NCBI GenBank assembly: GCA_013821825.1 | Contig: PNJK01000015.1 | Location: 1-56,642 of the forward strand | Direction: 5' to 3' | DNA length: 56,642 nucleotides | Source: Rhodobacter sp. | GTDB taxonomy: Bacteria > Pseudomonadota > Alphaproteobacteria > Rhodobacterales > Rhodobacteraceae | Part shown: piece after piece, positions 8,265 through 16,218 of the stretch | How the letters are laid out: each line of letters opens with the position of its first letter | Numbering within the stretch: position 1 is the stretch's first letter | Notes under the pieces: generated by a model | The model's input: only the letters and a program-made list of their open reading frames with translations | Told to the model about the DNA's origin: nothing | The model's database searches: none | Position numbers and translations under genes: made by a program

Positions 8265-8882
8265 ATGACCTTGACCCCAGTAGCCCCGACCATCCGCAGC
8301 CGCCCCGTCTATGCGGCACTGGAACCGTGGCCGGGACGCTTGCACCTGATCATCGCTGATGGTGAAGGCGCCGATGCCGTGATCGGGATGCTGGTTAAGG
8401 CGAACAACCGTTCGGAAATCCTGTCTGCGACGCACGTCATGTATACGCCCGGCCCGAATGGCACCGACCTTTCGTCGAAGCTTGAGGCACTTGGTGCCGC
8501 CCAGTTCTTCCGTGCGCCGACCATTCCGGCGCTTCTGCCGCGTCTGCAACGCGTGCTGTCCGATGCCCATATGGGAACCCAGTTCTATCTGGCCGGAACC
8601 GAAGGACTTATCGGCCAGGCCGAGCGAGAGATCATGGCGACCGGCTTTCCCTTTGCGGCGATCCAGAAAGAACATCGCGGTTCCACCGTCCGCCGGGTGC
8701 AATGTGTGCATTGCAAGGGGATCACCGAGAATGTCTCCACCAACCCGTTCAAGTGCAGCCATTGCGGACTTAACCTCTTTGTCCGTGACCACTACTCCCG
8801 CCGACAGGCCGCTTTCCAGGGTGTGAACATCGACGCAGAGGATCCTGGCGAAGTCCCCGAATCGGTGGTGAGGTTCAAATGA
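8265..8882 (+). CDS. dmmA: Dimethylamine monooxygenase subunit DmmA
   Basis: This 205-residue protein of the DmmA family is one of three subunits of the secondary-amine monooxygenase that converts dimethylamine to methylamine and formaldehyde. Its C-terminal zinc-ribbon-like domain shows paired cysteines C147-x-x-C150 and C164-x-x-C167. I chose the ATG at 8265; no strong ribosome-binding site is visible, and an upstream in-frame start inside dmmD is possible. The stop overlaps the dmmB start by 4 bp (ATGA), which suggests coupled translation. Subunit identity rests on the dmmDABC order and the ribbon motif. Confidence 0.82.
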   Translation: MTLTPVAPTIRSRPVYAALEPWPGRLHLIIADGEGADAVIGMLVKANNRSEILSATHVMYTPGPNGTDLSSKLEALGAAQFFRAPTIPALLPRLQRVLSDAHMGTQFYLAGTEGLIGQAEREIMATGFPFAAIQKEHRGSTVRRVQCVHCKGITENVSTNPFKCSHCGLNLFVRDHYSRRQAAFQGVNIDAEDPGEVPESVVRFK

Positions 8883-9841
8883 GCGGCGGTGCGAAACTAA
8901 ACGTGCGTGTAGCCGAGGTTGTTTCGGTCAACGACCTGATCACCCGCTTTCGCTTTGTGTCGCGCGATGGCATGCCGCTGCCGGCCTTTTCCGGTGGCGC
9001 GCATACCGTGGTCGAGATGGACGACCATGGCACCCGCAGGCTGAATCCTTATTCACTTATGTCAGATCCTGAAGATGCCTCGGGCTACGAGATCAGCGTG
9101 CGGCGCGATGATCAGGGCAGGGGCGGCTCGCTTTTCATGCACCGGCATGTCAGGCCGGGGATGGAGATGGTGCTGAGCCATCCGGTGAACCTCTTTCCGC
9201 TGGACAATCGGGCGAAGAAGCACCTGATGATCGCCGGCGGCATCGGCATAACGCCGTTTCTGGCCCAGATCGCGCAGTTGACACATTTCGGCGGCAAGTT
9301 CGAACTGCACTACGCCGCCCGCAACCGTGCGCTTGGGGCCTATATGGACCGCCTGAGGGCTGCGCATCCTGACCGGGTGCATTGCTACTTTGACGATGAA
9401 AGGCAGGTAATCGACCTGTCGCGGATCCTGTCAAACCAACCGATTGGTACGCATCTTTACGTCTGCGGTCCGAAGGGGATGATAAACTGGGTCCTGACCA
9501 CTGCCGAAGCGATGGGCTGGCCGAAGCTTGCCCTGCACCATGAGGAATTCCTGGCGCCCGGCACCGGAAAGCCCTTTGAGGTAAGGTTAGCCGCCAGCGG
9601 CAAGACCATTACCGTCGGCACCACACAGTCGTTGCTGGAGGCAATGGAGGCTGCAGGCGTGGACGCCCCCTACCTTTGCCGTGGCGGCGCCTGCGGGCAA
9701 TGCGAAACGATTGTTCATGAATGCGACGGCACGATCCTGCACCGGGACCACTGGCTGTCGCCTGAAGAACATGCGGAGGGCAGGAAGATCATGCCTTGCG
9801 TTTCACGCTTCGAGGGCAAGATCCTTGTCATCGACCGATAG
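8879..9841 (+). CDS. dmmB: Dimethylamine monooxygenase reductase subunit DmmB (phthalate-dioxygenase-reductase type)
   Basis: The protein has 320 residues in three domains. The flavin-binding barrel carries RLNPYSL at 54-60. The NAD-binding domain carries IAGGIGITPF at 118-127 and CGPKG at 196-200. The C-terminal plant-type [2Fe-2S] ferredoxin domain has ligands C267, C272, C275 and C307. This architecture is that of PDR/VanB-type reductases, which pass electrons from NAD(P)H to an oxygenase, here DmmC. It overlaps dmmA by 4 bp and is followed by dmmC after 9 bp. Confidence 0.88.
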   Translation: MSGGAKLNVRVAEVVSVNDLITRFRFVSRDGMPLPAFSGGAHTVVEMDDHGTRRLNPYSLMSDPEDASGYEISVRRDDQGRGGSLFMHRHVRPGMEMVLSHPVNLFPLDNRAKKHLMIAGGIGITPFLAQIAQLTHFGGKFELHYAARNRALGAYMDRLRAAHPDRVHCYFDDERQVIDLSRILSNQPIGTHLYVCGPKGMINWVLTTAEAMGWPKLALHHEEFLAPGTGKPFEVRLAASGKTITVGTTQSLLEAMEAAGVDAPYLCRGGACGQCETIVHECDGTILHRDHWLSPEEHAEGRKIMPCVSRFEGKILVIDR

Positions 9842-9850
9842 GAGACGACC

Positions 9851-10921
9851 ATGAGCCTCGACTTCAAACCGGGCGCTTTCAATGACTTCTTCCGGGATGA
9901 GACGTTCCGCGAGGATTTCACCTATCGCAACTCGCCGCAGAACATCCGCCGCTTTCCGTTCCCGTTCGACCGCGACGACTACATGTATTCGGTGAACATG
10001 GAGCCGCATGTTCCGGGCCGCAAAGGCACGGCGTTCGAGCATATCCTGGATGTCGACGAACATTATGTTTCCGAGATGATCGACCGCGCCAAGGTTCTGG
10101 CTGACGATCCGTTGCGCTGCCAGTCCCTGCCGCACATGACGCTGGCGGGGTGGGATCTTCTGGAACTGATCATGGAGGCGAAGGCACGCGATTATCCGGA
10201 ATGGTTCAGCCTTGAACGAAATGGAAATCGGTGGCGCTGGGTCAACCGTCCGCTTGGTATCGACCATTCGTTCACATTCCTGGATGAAAGCACGCTGCCC
10301 TATGGGCCGTTCGAATATATCACCCGTCAGACGCAGGGCGATTTCAGCCTGCAGGACGAACGTGACGGCACGCTCTGGATGGATGCGGGGATGGTGACCA
10401 GCCAGGCGGACTGGTCGCTGGACTTCGACGTAGGCATGAACTTTCACGAATGGCACGCTCCGGTGCCTCTGGCGCATGAAAAGGGTGTGTTCGACCGGGC
10501 GCTCAAATTCCTGCTGAAGTTGCAGCACGGGGCCCCGGTCCGGCGGTTCAACTGGACGATGACGGTCAATCCGCTGCTGGATACAGCACCGGAAACCTAT
10601 CCGAAGTGGGGACCGACCAAGACCTCGCTCACGCAGGAGAACCTGGGCCGGAAGCAGCACCTGCGGGTGGAACTGCAAAGCCTGTACCGGCTGCCCCGGT
10701 CGAATGCGATTGCCTTTGACATCCGCTGCTATCTGGCCAGCTTCGACGAGATTGTGACGGTTCCGAAATGGGGCCGCCGCCTGCACCGGGTGATCCGCGA
10801 CCTGCCGGAGGAACTGGCGACCTACAAGGGCTTCATCCGCAACCGCGATGCGATGGTGTCGTGGCTGGCGAAGTATGACGACGGTGCGCCGACATCGCCT
10901 GGCTGGTGGCCAGATGAGTGA
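9851..10921 (+). CDS. dmmC: Dimethylamine monooxygenase haem subunit DmmC (DUF3445, haem-dependent oxidative N-demethylase)
   Basis: This 356-residue protein belongs to the DUF3445 / haem-dependent oxidative N-demethylase family. In that family a b-type haem in a PAS-like fold activates O2 to demethylate secondary amines. Family-like segments include NIRRFPFPFDRDDYMYSVNM near the N-terminus and LRVELQSLYRLPRSNAIAF near residues 275-293. It is the last gene of dmmDABC and follows an AGGAG site. Electrons should come through DmmB. Together with O2-dependent Tmm this makes the route strictly aerobic. The haem ligand cannot be assigned by eye. Confidence 0.87.
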   Translation: MSLDFKPGAFNDFFRDETFREDFTYRNSPQNIRRFPFPFDRDDYMYSVNMEPHVPGRKGTAFEHILDVDEHYVSEMIDRAKVLADDPLRCQSLPHMTLAGWDLLELIMEAKARDYPEWFSLERNGNRWRWVNRPLGIDHSFTFLDESTLPYGPFEYITRQTQGDFSLQDERDGTLWMDAGMVTSQADWSLDFDVGMNFHEWHAPVPLAHEKGVFDRALKFLLKLQHGAPVRRFNWTMTVNPLLDTAPETYPKWGPTKTSLTQENLGRKQHLRVELQSLYRLPRSNAIAFDIRCYLASFDEIVTVPKWGRRLHRVIRDLPEELATYKGFIRNRDAMVSWLAKYDDGAPTSPGWWPDE

Positions 10922-10933
10922 CCGGGCAGCCTG

Positions 10934-11941
10934 ATGGGACAGCTTGCTCCGCTTTCGCTGGGGTTCCTGATGTTTCCGGGCTTTCCGATGGCCTGCCTGA
11001 CGTCGGCAATTGAACCCCTGCGTGCCGCCAACGAGATTGCGGGGCGGCGTGAGTTTGTCTGGAAGCTGGTTTCGGAGACAAGGATGCCGGTCCGGTCATC
11101 GGCCGAGATCGGGTTCGAGCCGGATCTGACCTTGCAAGAGGCCGAGGGCCTGGACCACCTCTACCTGATCTCTCCGCCGACGGCCGCGTTCGCCGACCCT
11201 CGCCGCAGTCCCGCCCGTTTGCGCTGGCTGGACCGGACGGGGGTCATCCTCGGCGGCTTTTCCGGCGGCATTTTTCCGTTGGCGCGGGCAGGGCTGATGG
11301 ATGGGCGCCCCTGCTCGGTGCATTGGTGCTATGAGGCAGCGTTCAAGGCCGACTTTCCAAACGTCGACGCGCGTGAGGCGGCGATCCTGCGCGAAGGACG
11401 GCGGATCACGGTGTCCGGCGCGGGGGCGGTCTTTGACCTGATGCTGCGACTGATCGAGGACCGGCTGGGGCGCGACTGCATGACCGAGGTAGCCTGCTGG
11501 TTCCAGCACCCGTTCGTGCGCGATGCCGATGCCAGCCAGAAAGTTCCCGTGGCGCGGGCGGGCGGCACTACCGATGCCTTGCCCTTTGTCATCCGCGAGG
11601 CGATCCGACTGTTCGAGACCCATGTCGAGGATCCGCTGCGCATTCCAGATGTAGCGAATGCCGTCGGTCTGTCGGGTCGGCATTTCGAGCGGCTTTTCAA
11701 GCGTGAGACCGGGCAGAGTCCGCTGCGCTATTACCATCAGCTTCGCTTGACCAAGGCACGGCAGCGCGTACTTTATTCGAACGATTCCCTGCGTGAAATC
11801 GCGGCGTCGGTTGGCTACATGACCTCAAGCCCGATGGTGCGACACTATACCGAGATTTTCGGTGTCAGCCCCCGGGATGAGAGGCGGCTGACGCTGTCAT
11901 TGCGACGGGCGGGGCCTGCGCGGGTCGAAGCAGCGGAATAG
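10934..11941 (+). CDS. GlxA-type AraC-family transcriptional regulator
   Basis: The 335 residues form two domains. Residues 1 to about 190 are a DJ-1/PfpI (class I amidotransferase-like) sensor domain, with LFMFPGF-type start and GGFSGGIFPLARAGLMDGR. Residues 220-320 are an AraC/XylS double helix-turn-helix (VANAVGLSGRHFERLFKRET, LREIAASVGYMTSSPMVRHY). The architecture matches GbdR/CdhR-type regulators of quaternary-amine catabolism. It starts 12 bp after dmmC, so it is probably cotranscribed and may autoregulate. I infer that it activates the dmm, tdm and perhaps tmm promoters; its ligand is unknown. Confidence 0.87.
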   Translation: MGQLAPLSLGFLMFPGFPMACLTSAIEPLRAANEIAGRREFVWKLVSETRMPVRSSAEIGFEPDLTLQEAEGLDHLYLISPPTAAFADPRRSPARLRWLDRTGVILGGFSGGIFPLARAGLMDGRPCSVHWCYEAAFKADFPNVDAREAAILREGRRITVSGAGAVFDLMLRLIEDRLGRDCMTEVACWFQHPFVRDADASQKVPVARAGGTTDALPFVIREAIRLFETHVEDPLRIPDVANAVGLSGRHFERLFKRETGQSPLRYYHQLRLTKARQRVLYSNDSLREIAASVGYMTSSPMVRHYTEIFGVSPRDERRLTLSLRRAGPARVEAAE

Positions 11942-12787
11942 TCAGCCCTGCAGGGACAGCACGGCAACCCCGGCGAAGACAACGGCGATGCCGCCCCATT
12001 GGGCGGGACGGACCGGCTCGGCCAGGAAACGCCATGCCAGAAGCACGGTCACCAGTCCGAAGCTGGACGAGGTGACTGACGCGAACTCCGGGCGGTCAAA
12101 GCTGCCGGCGGTAGTCACCAGGAACATGCCGCCAAGGTCCAGCGCGGCCATCATCGCAAGGATCGGCCAGACAGTCAGCGCCGGTCGAACCTCGACCCGC
12201 CGCAGGGTGACCAGCACCAGAATGCCGGCGAAGCCCGCAACACGGGCGATCAGCGCTACCGGCAGGTCCGCTGCGACCTCGGCGGCAGAGTGCAGCATTC
12301 CAAGACTGGCGAAAAAGCCGGTGGCTGCCAGAACGGACCAGCCGATTGCCGCCGGTTTCGAACCTTGCGCGCTGCCGCCTTCGCCGCGCGCGACCAGTGC
12401 CACGCCGCCCAGCACGGCGACGGCGGCCAGCCAGACCAGGCCTTCGACCGGCCGTCCCTGTGCCATGGCCAGACCTACGGACAGCAGCGGATAAGCGCCG
12501 CTGATCGGGGCCACAAGCCGGACCGGGCCGATCGCAAAGGCGCGGTAAAGCGCATAGACGCCAAAGGCATAGACCAATCCTGCAAGCGCTGTGAAAGCGG
12601 TCAGCCCGGCGGTCAGGTCTCCCCAGCCGCCCGAGGGGAGCGCAAATGGCGCAAGCCAAAGTGCGCCGAACCCAAGTACAAGAAGATAAAGCGCCGCCGC
12701 GTCCGCAACCGCCGAGACGCGCCGTACGTTGAAATCATGCGCACCCCAGACAAGCGCGGCCGTCAGACCCAAGAACAACGACTCCAT
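11942..12787 (-). CDS. EamA/DMT-superfamily transporter
   Basis: This 281-residue membrane protein has ten predicted helices in two EamA repeats. Each repeat ends with a conserved glycine/proline-containing helix (IGPVRLVAPISGAYPLLSVG and VRPAQWGGIAVVFAGVAVL). It abuts the regulator gene tail to tail with no gap and diverges from tdm across 122 bp. DMT transporters usually export metabolites or import small organic solutes. Its placement between dmm and tdm suggests movement of a methylated amine, TMAO or an intermediate, but this is inference; a general amino-acid exporter is equally possible. Confidence 0.78.
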   Translation of the reverse strand: MESLFLGLTAALVWGAHDFNVRRVSAVADAAALYLLVLGFGALWLAPFALPSGGWGDLTAGLTAFTALAGLVYAFGVYALYRAFAIGPVRLVAPISGAYPLLSVGLAMAQGRPVEGLVWLAAVAVLGGVALVARGEGGSAQGSKPAAIGWSVLAATGFFASLGMLHSAAEVAADLPVALIARVAGFAGILVLVTLRRVEVRPALTVWPILAMMAALDLGGMFLVTTAGSFDRPEFASVTSSSFGLVTVLLAWRFLAEPVRPAQWGGIAVVFAGVAVLSLQG

Positions 12788-12837
12788 GCCACCCCTCGCG
12801 CCTGTTGCAGTGAAGCATTACCCTGCATTCATCTTGC

Positions 12838-12854
12838 GCGACACCGCCTGTCGC
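12838..12854. promoter_or_regulatory. Inverted repeat in the tdm / EamA divergent promoter
   Basis: GCGACA-CCGCC-TGTCGC is a perfect 6+6 dyad 56 bp upstream of the tdm start and 51 bp from the transporter start. This is the place expected for an operator controlling both genes. The cluster regulator is a plausible binder. A related dyad lies upstream of the permease gene. Confidence 0.4.
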
Positions 12855-12909
12855 AGTATTCCTGTTATTAAACATCTTTGTCTGTGGTTCAATACAGCGA
12901 GGACAGCCG

Positions 12910-15288
12910 ATGCTCGACACCGTCTATCCCTTGGTCAATCCGGGCCCGCCCCGGCCCAGCCGGATTCTGACACCGCAAGGCTACTCTCGCCACCTTGGGC
13001 AGGAACGCCATGTCGTGCCCGGTGGCGGGGCTGTGCTGCTGCAAGTCATGACCGGCGACCGGATCGAACTGGTCAATGACGAGGGTGGACAGGCGGCCGA
13101 GGTCATTGCGGCGGCAAAGGACGGCCGGATCGATGCCGCGATTCTGGGGCAGGTGCCGAATTCGACGGCTGATGGGCTGAAGGCCATGTTGGCGCTTGGT
13201 GACACGGCCGGCGAGGGGTTGGCGCGTCTGCGTCGCGGCCTTGCGCAGCGCCAGATCGACCTTGCGAAGGCGGGGGGACTGCGGCTGTTCGGCCCCGATA
13301 CCGCCCCCGGGGCACGGGCTGAACTGACGGCGCAGGCGGACGGCTGGCTTGTCGTCGCCGCGCCCGGCCTTCCGATGGCGCCGGAGGCGCAGGATACGGC
13401 CACGCCGCTGACGCTTATGGTGCAGCGCGCAAAGCCCCGGATGGTCGGCCACTTTGACCTTCCCGATCCGCTGGCCGACCCGATCCTTGACCTGCGGGTG
13501 AAATCGGCGACGGCGGAAAGCTATTTCGTCAAGGCCGGGGATTACGTCCAGATTCTGGATGTCGATGGTCGGCAATGCACTGATTTCCAGTGTTTCGATG
13601 CGCGGAAGCTGGACAAGGGTATCCAGCACGCGCTGGACGTGACGACCAGCCGCACGCTGATGGGCCAGGCCTATTCGATGCCGGGGCTGCATTCCAAATA
13701 CTACGATCAGGACTGGGTGCCGTTGGTCGAGGTTGTCCAGGATACCGTGGGCCGCCATGACGCCTTCGCCATGGCCTGTGCGTCGAAATACTATGACGAT
13801 ATCGGCTATCCGGGGCATGTGAACTGCTCGGACAACTTCAACAAGGCACTGGCGGCGCATGGCGTTGATCCGCGCCCCGGCTGGATGGCCGTGAACCTTT
13901 TCTTCAATACGAACATTGATTCACATGGAGTTCTGATCAGCGATGAGCCGTGGTCCCGTCCCGGCGATTATGTGCTGTTCCGGGCGCTGACCGATATCAT
14001 CTGCGTCAACTCGGCCTGCCCCGATGACACCTCGCCCGCGAATGGCTGGTATCTGAGCGATATCCACGTTCGCACCTATTCAGGCGCAGCGTCATTCAGC
14101 CGTTCCGTCGCCTATCGTCCCACGCCAGTTTCGGAGCCGAAGATGACCAAGGAAACTGCCTTCCATCCCCGCATTTCCAGGCGGACGCGCCACCACGTCG
14201 AATACAAGGGCTACTGGCTGCCGCAGGTCTATTCGCAGAACGGCGCTCTGGAGGAGTACTGGGCCTGCCGTCAGGCGGCGGTGGTTCTGGACCTGTCGCC
14301 CCTGCGCAAATGGGAGGTGACTGGCCCTGATGCAGAAGCGCTGATGCAATGGGTGCTGACGCGGGACATGAAGAAACTTTCGCAGGGTCAGGTGGTCTAC
14401 TCGGCCATGTGCTACGACCACGGCGGCATGATCGACGACGGCACCGCGTTCCGGCTGGGCCGCGACCGGTTCCGCTGGATCGGTGGCGATGACTACGGCG
14501 GGATCTGGATGCGGGAGCAGGCGGAAAAGCAGGGGTTGAAGGCGATGGTGCGGTCATCGACCGACCAGTTGCACAACCTCGCGGTTCAAGGGCCAAACTC
14601 CCGCGAGATCATGAAGCGGATGATCTGGACCGCGCCGCATCAGCCGACGATCGAGGAGCTGGGCTGGTTCCGGTTCACCATCGGCCGTCTGGGCGGGCCA
14701 TCGGGGGCGCCGGTGGTGGTGTCGCGGACCGGCTATACCGGTGAACTCGGCTTTGAAATCTTCTGCCATCCGAAGGACGGATCGGCAGTCTATGACGCGG
14801 TCTGGACCAACGGCGAAGACCTTGGATTGCGCCCGATGGGGCTTGCCGCGCTGGACATGGTGCGGATCGAGGCGGGGCTGATTTTCGCGGGTTACGATTT
14901 CAGCGACCAGACCGATCCGTTCGAGGCCGGGATCGGGTTCACCGTGCCGTTGAAATCCAAGACCGATGATTTCATCGGGCGAGAGGCGCTGATCCGCCGG
15001 AAGGAACACCCCTCGCGCAAGTTCGTGGGGCTGGAAATCGACGCGGCGGTCGATGTCGGCCACGGCGACTGTCTGCATGTTGGCCGCGCACAGGTGGGCG
15101 AGGTGACTTCCTCGGTGCGCTCCCCGATCCTTGGCAAGAACATCGCGCTGGCACGGGTCGATGTCGCGCATGCCGAGGTTGGCACGATGCTGGAGGTGGG
15201 CAAGCTGGATGGCCAACAGAAGCGGTTGCCTGCGGTGATCGTGCCCCTTTCGCATTACGACCCGAAAAAGACCCGTCCGCAAAGCTGA
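12910..15288 (+). CDS. tdm: Trimethylamine N-oxide demethylase (TMAO aldolase)
   Basis: This 792-residue enzyme cleaves TMAO non-oxidatively to dimethylamine and formaldehyde. The first 410 residues form a metal-binding DUF1989-like domain. Cysteines C223, C228, C290, C306, C365 and C370 are clustered there, and some are the expected zinc ligands. From about residue 425 a GcvT/aminomethyltransferase-like tetrahydrofolate-binding domain follows (LAVQGPNSREIM, SRTGYTGELGFEIF, DMVRIEAGLIFAGYDF). Domain order and length match Tdm of Roseobacter and Methylocella. The folate domain can trap the formaldehyde. A truncated haemoglobin gene starts 4 bp after its stop. The N-terminal 180 residues are the least familiar part. 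Confidence 0.92.
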   Translation: MLDTVYPLVNPGPPRPSRILTPQGYSRHLGQERHVVPGGGAVLLQVMTGDRIELVNDEGGQAAEVIAAAKDGRIDAAILGQVPNSTADGLKAMLALGDTAGEGLARLRRGLAQRQIDLAKAGGLRLFGPDTAPGARAELTAQADGWLVVAAPGLPMAPEAQDTATPLTLMVQRAKPRMVGHFDLPDPLADPILDLRVKSATAESYFVKAGDYVQILDVDGRQCTDFQCFDARKLDKGIQHALDVTTSRTLMGQAYSMPGLHSKYYDQDWVPLVEVVQDTVGRHDAFAMACASKYYDDIGYPGHVNCSDNFNKALAAHGVDPRPGWMAVNLFFNTNIDSHGVLISDEPWSRPGDYVLFRALTDIICVNSACPDDTSPANGWYLSDIHVRTYSGAASFSRSVAYRPTPVSEPKMTKETAFHPRISRRTRHHVEYKGYWLPQVYSQNGALEEYWACRQAAVVLDLSPLRKWEVTGPDAEALMQWVLTRDMKKLSQGQVVYSAMCYDHGGMIDDGTAFRLGRDRFRWIGGDDYGGIWMREQAEKQGLKAMVRSSTDQLHNLAVQGPNSREIMKRMIWTAPHQPTIEELGWFRFTIGRLGGPSGAPVVVSRTGYTGELGFEIFCHPKDGSAVYDAVWTNGEDLGLRPMGLAALDMVRIEAGLIFAGYDFSDQTDPFEAGIGFTVPLKSKTDDFIGREALIRRKEHPSRKFVGLEIDAAVDVGHGDCLHVGRAQVGEVTSSVRSPILGKNIALARVDVAHAEVGTMLEVGKLDGQQKRLPAVIVPLSHYDPKKTRPQS

Positions 15289-15292
15289 TGCC

Positions 15293-15676
15293 ATGGACCC
15301 GATGATCAGCAGGATTGGCGGCGAGGCGAAGGTTCACGATCTGGTCGACCATTTCTATGACCTGATCGAGACCCTGCCGCAGGGGCGCACGATCATGGAG
15401 ATGCACCTGAAGGGCCACGGGCTTTCCCACGTCCGGCCCGAACAGTTCGATTTCCTCTGCGGCTTCTTCGGCGGGCGGCGCTATTATCACGAACGCCATG
15501 GCCACATGAACCTGCGCGAGATTCATGCCCATGTCGAAATCCGCCGTCAGGACGCCGAGGATTGGCTGGCGGTGATGGATAGGGCGATGACAGAGACTGG
15601 CGTTGCCGACCGCGAGAGGGCCGAGATCATGGTCACCTTCTGCCGCGCCGCGCTGATGCTGGTGAACGTGGACTAA
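15293..15676 (+). CDS. Group II truncated haemoglobin
   Basis: This 127-residue globin has the 2-over-2 trHb pattern: GGEAKVHDLVDHFYDLIETLP (helices A-B), FLCGFFGGRRYYHERHGH, and NLREIHAHVEI containing the proximal-His region. The start at 15293 is 4 bp after tdm, so the two genes are almost certainly cotranscribed; an in-frame ATG at 15302 is an alternative. Group II trHbs bind O2 and NO, and some have peroxidase-like activity. A globin tied to a TMAO demethylase could buffer O2 for the monooxygenases or protect the haem and iron-sulfur subunits from NO. That link is inference. Confidence 0.85.
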   Translation: MDPMISRIGGEAKVHDLVDHFYDLIETLPQGRTIMEMHLKGHGLSHVRPEQFDFLCGFFGGRRYYHERHGHMNLREIHAHVEIRRQDAEDWLAVMDRAMTETGVADRERAEIMVTFCRAALMLVNVD

Positions 15677-16218
15677 CCGAGCGTTCCAGCCATGAGCGCC
15701 CGGACCTTGGGTTTCAAACCCAGATCGGCAGTGACCAGTCGGTCAGGCGCCTCCAGCAATCTGATGTATTCCGGCGTAAGGGTCTGTGTCGTCTGGTAGA
15801 AACGGACCAGTTCGGCTTCGCCGGCATGGGTCAGATGTGTCTGAAGTGCAGCATTGTACTGATAGGCGCCGCAGTCCAGCCGGAAGGGCAGGGCGCGGCG
15901 CCAGGCGTCGTGGTCTTGCGCGTGGAAGTGGAGCAGGCGCAGGTCCGGGTGCGGAGGTGGCTCCAGTCGCTCACCCCGCAGGGCAACGGCGTGCAGGCGA
16001 AGCTCGATGCCGGGCACGCCGGGTCGGCAGAAACTCTTCCCGGCCGAGTGGCTCAGAGTTCCCTTCGGCAGCGCTTCGACCCGGGCAAAGGCGGGATCGT
16101 CGGGATCATCGAAGCAGACCCACAGGTGATCCGCGCCCAAGGACAGGTGATGCGCGATAAAGGCCAGCACGTGATCAACCGGGGCCCTGACCGTGGCGAC
16201 AAGCCCCCAGCTGGTCAT
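15673..16218 (-). pseudogene. Family 2-type glycosyltransferase with its catalytic centre deleted
   Basis: The frame is open for 181 residues and both ends look native. MTSWGLVATVRAP and AHHLSLGADHLWVCFDDPDDPA match the N-terminus of GT2_4-type glycosyltransferases. GTLSHSAGKSFCRPGVPG, LLHFHAQDHDAWRRALPFR and the C-terminal tail match the last third. Residues 50-54 (ALPKG, near 16062) join these directly, so the expected central block of about 100 residues with the acidic D-x-D-E metal site is absent. The deletion is in frame. Its ATG overlaps the stop of the upstream transglycosylase gene (ATGA). Catalytic activity is unlikely; a stable truncated protein may still be made. Confidence 0.72.
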
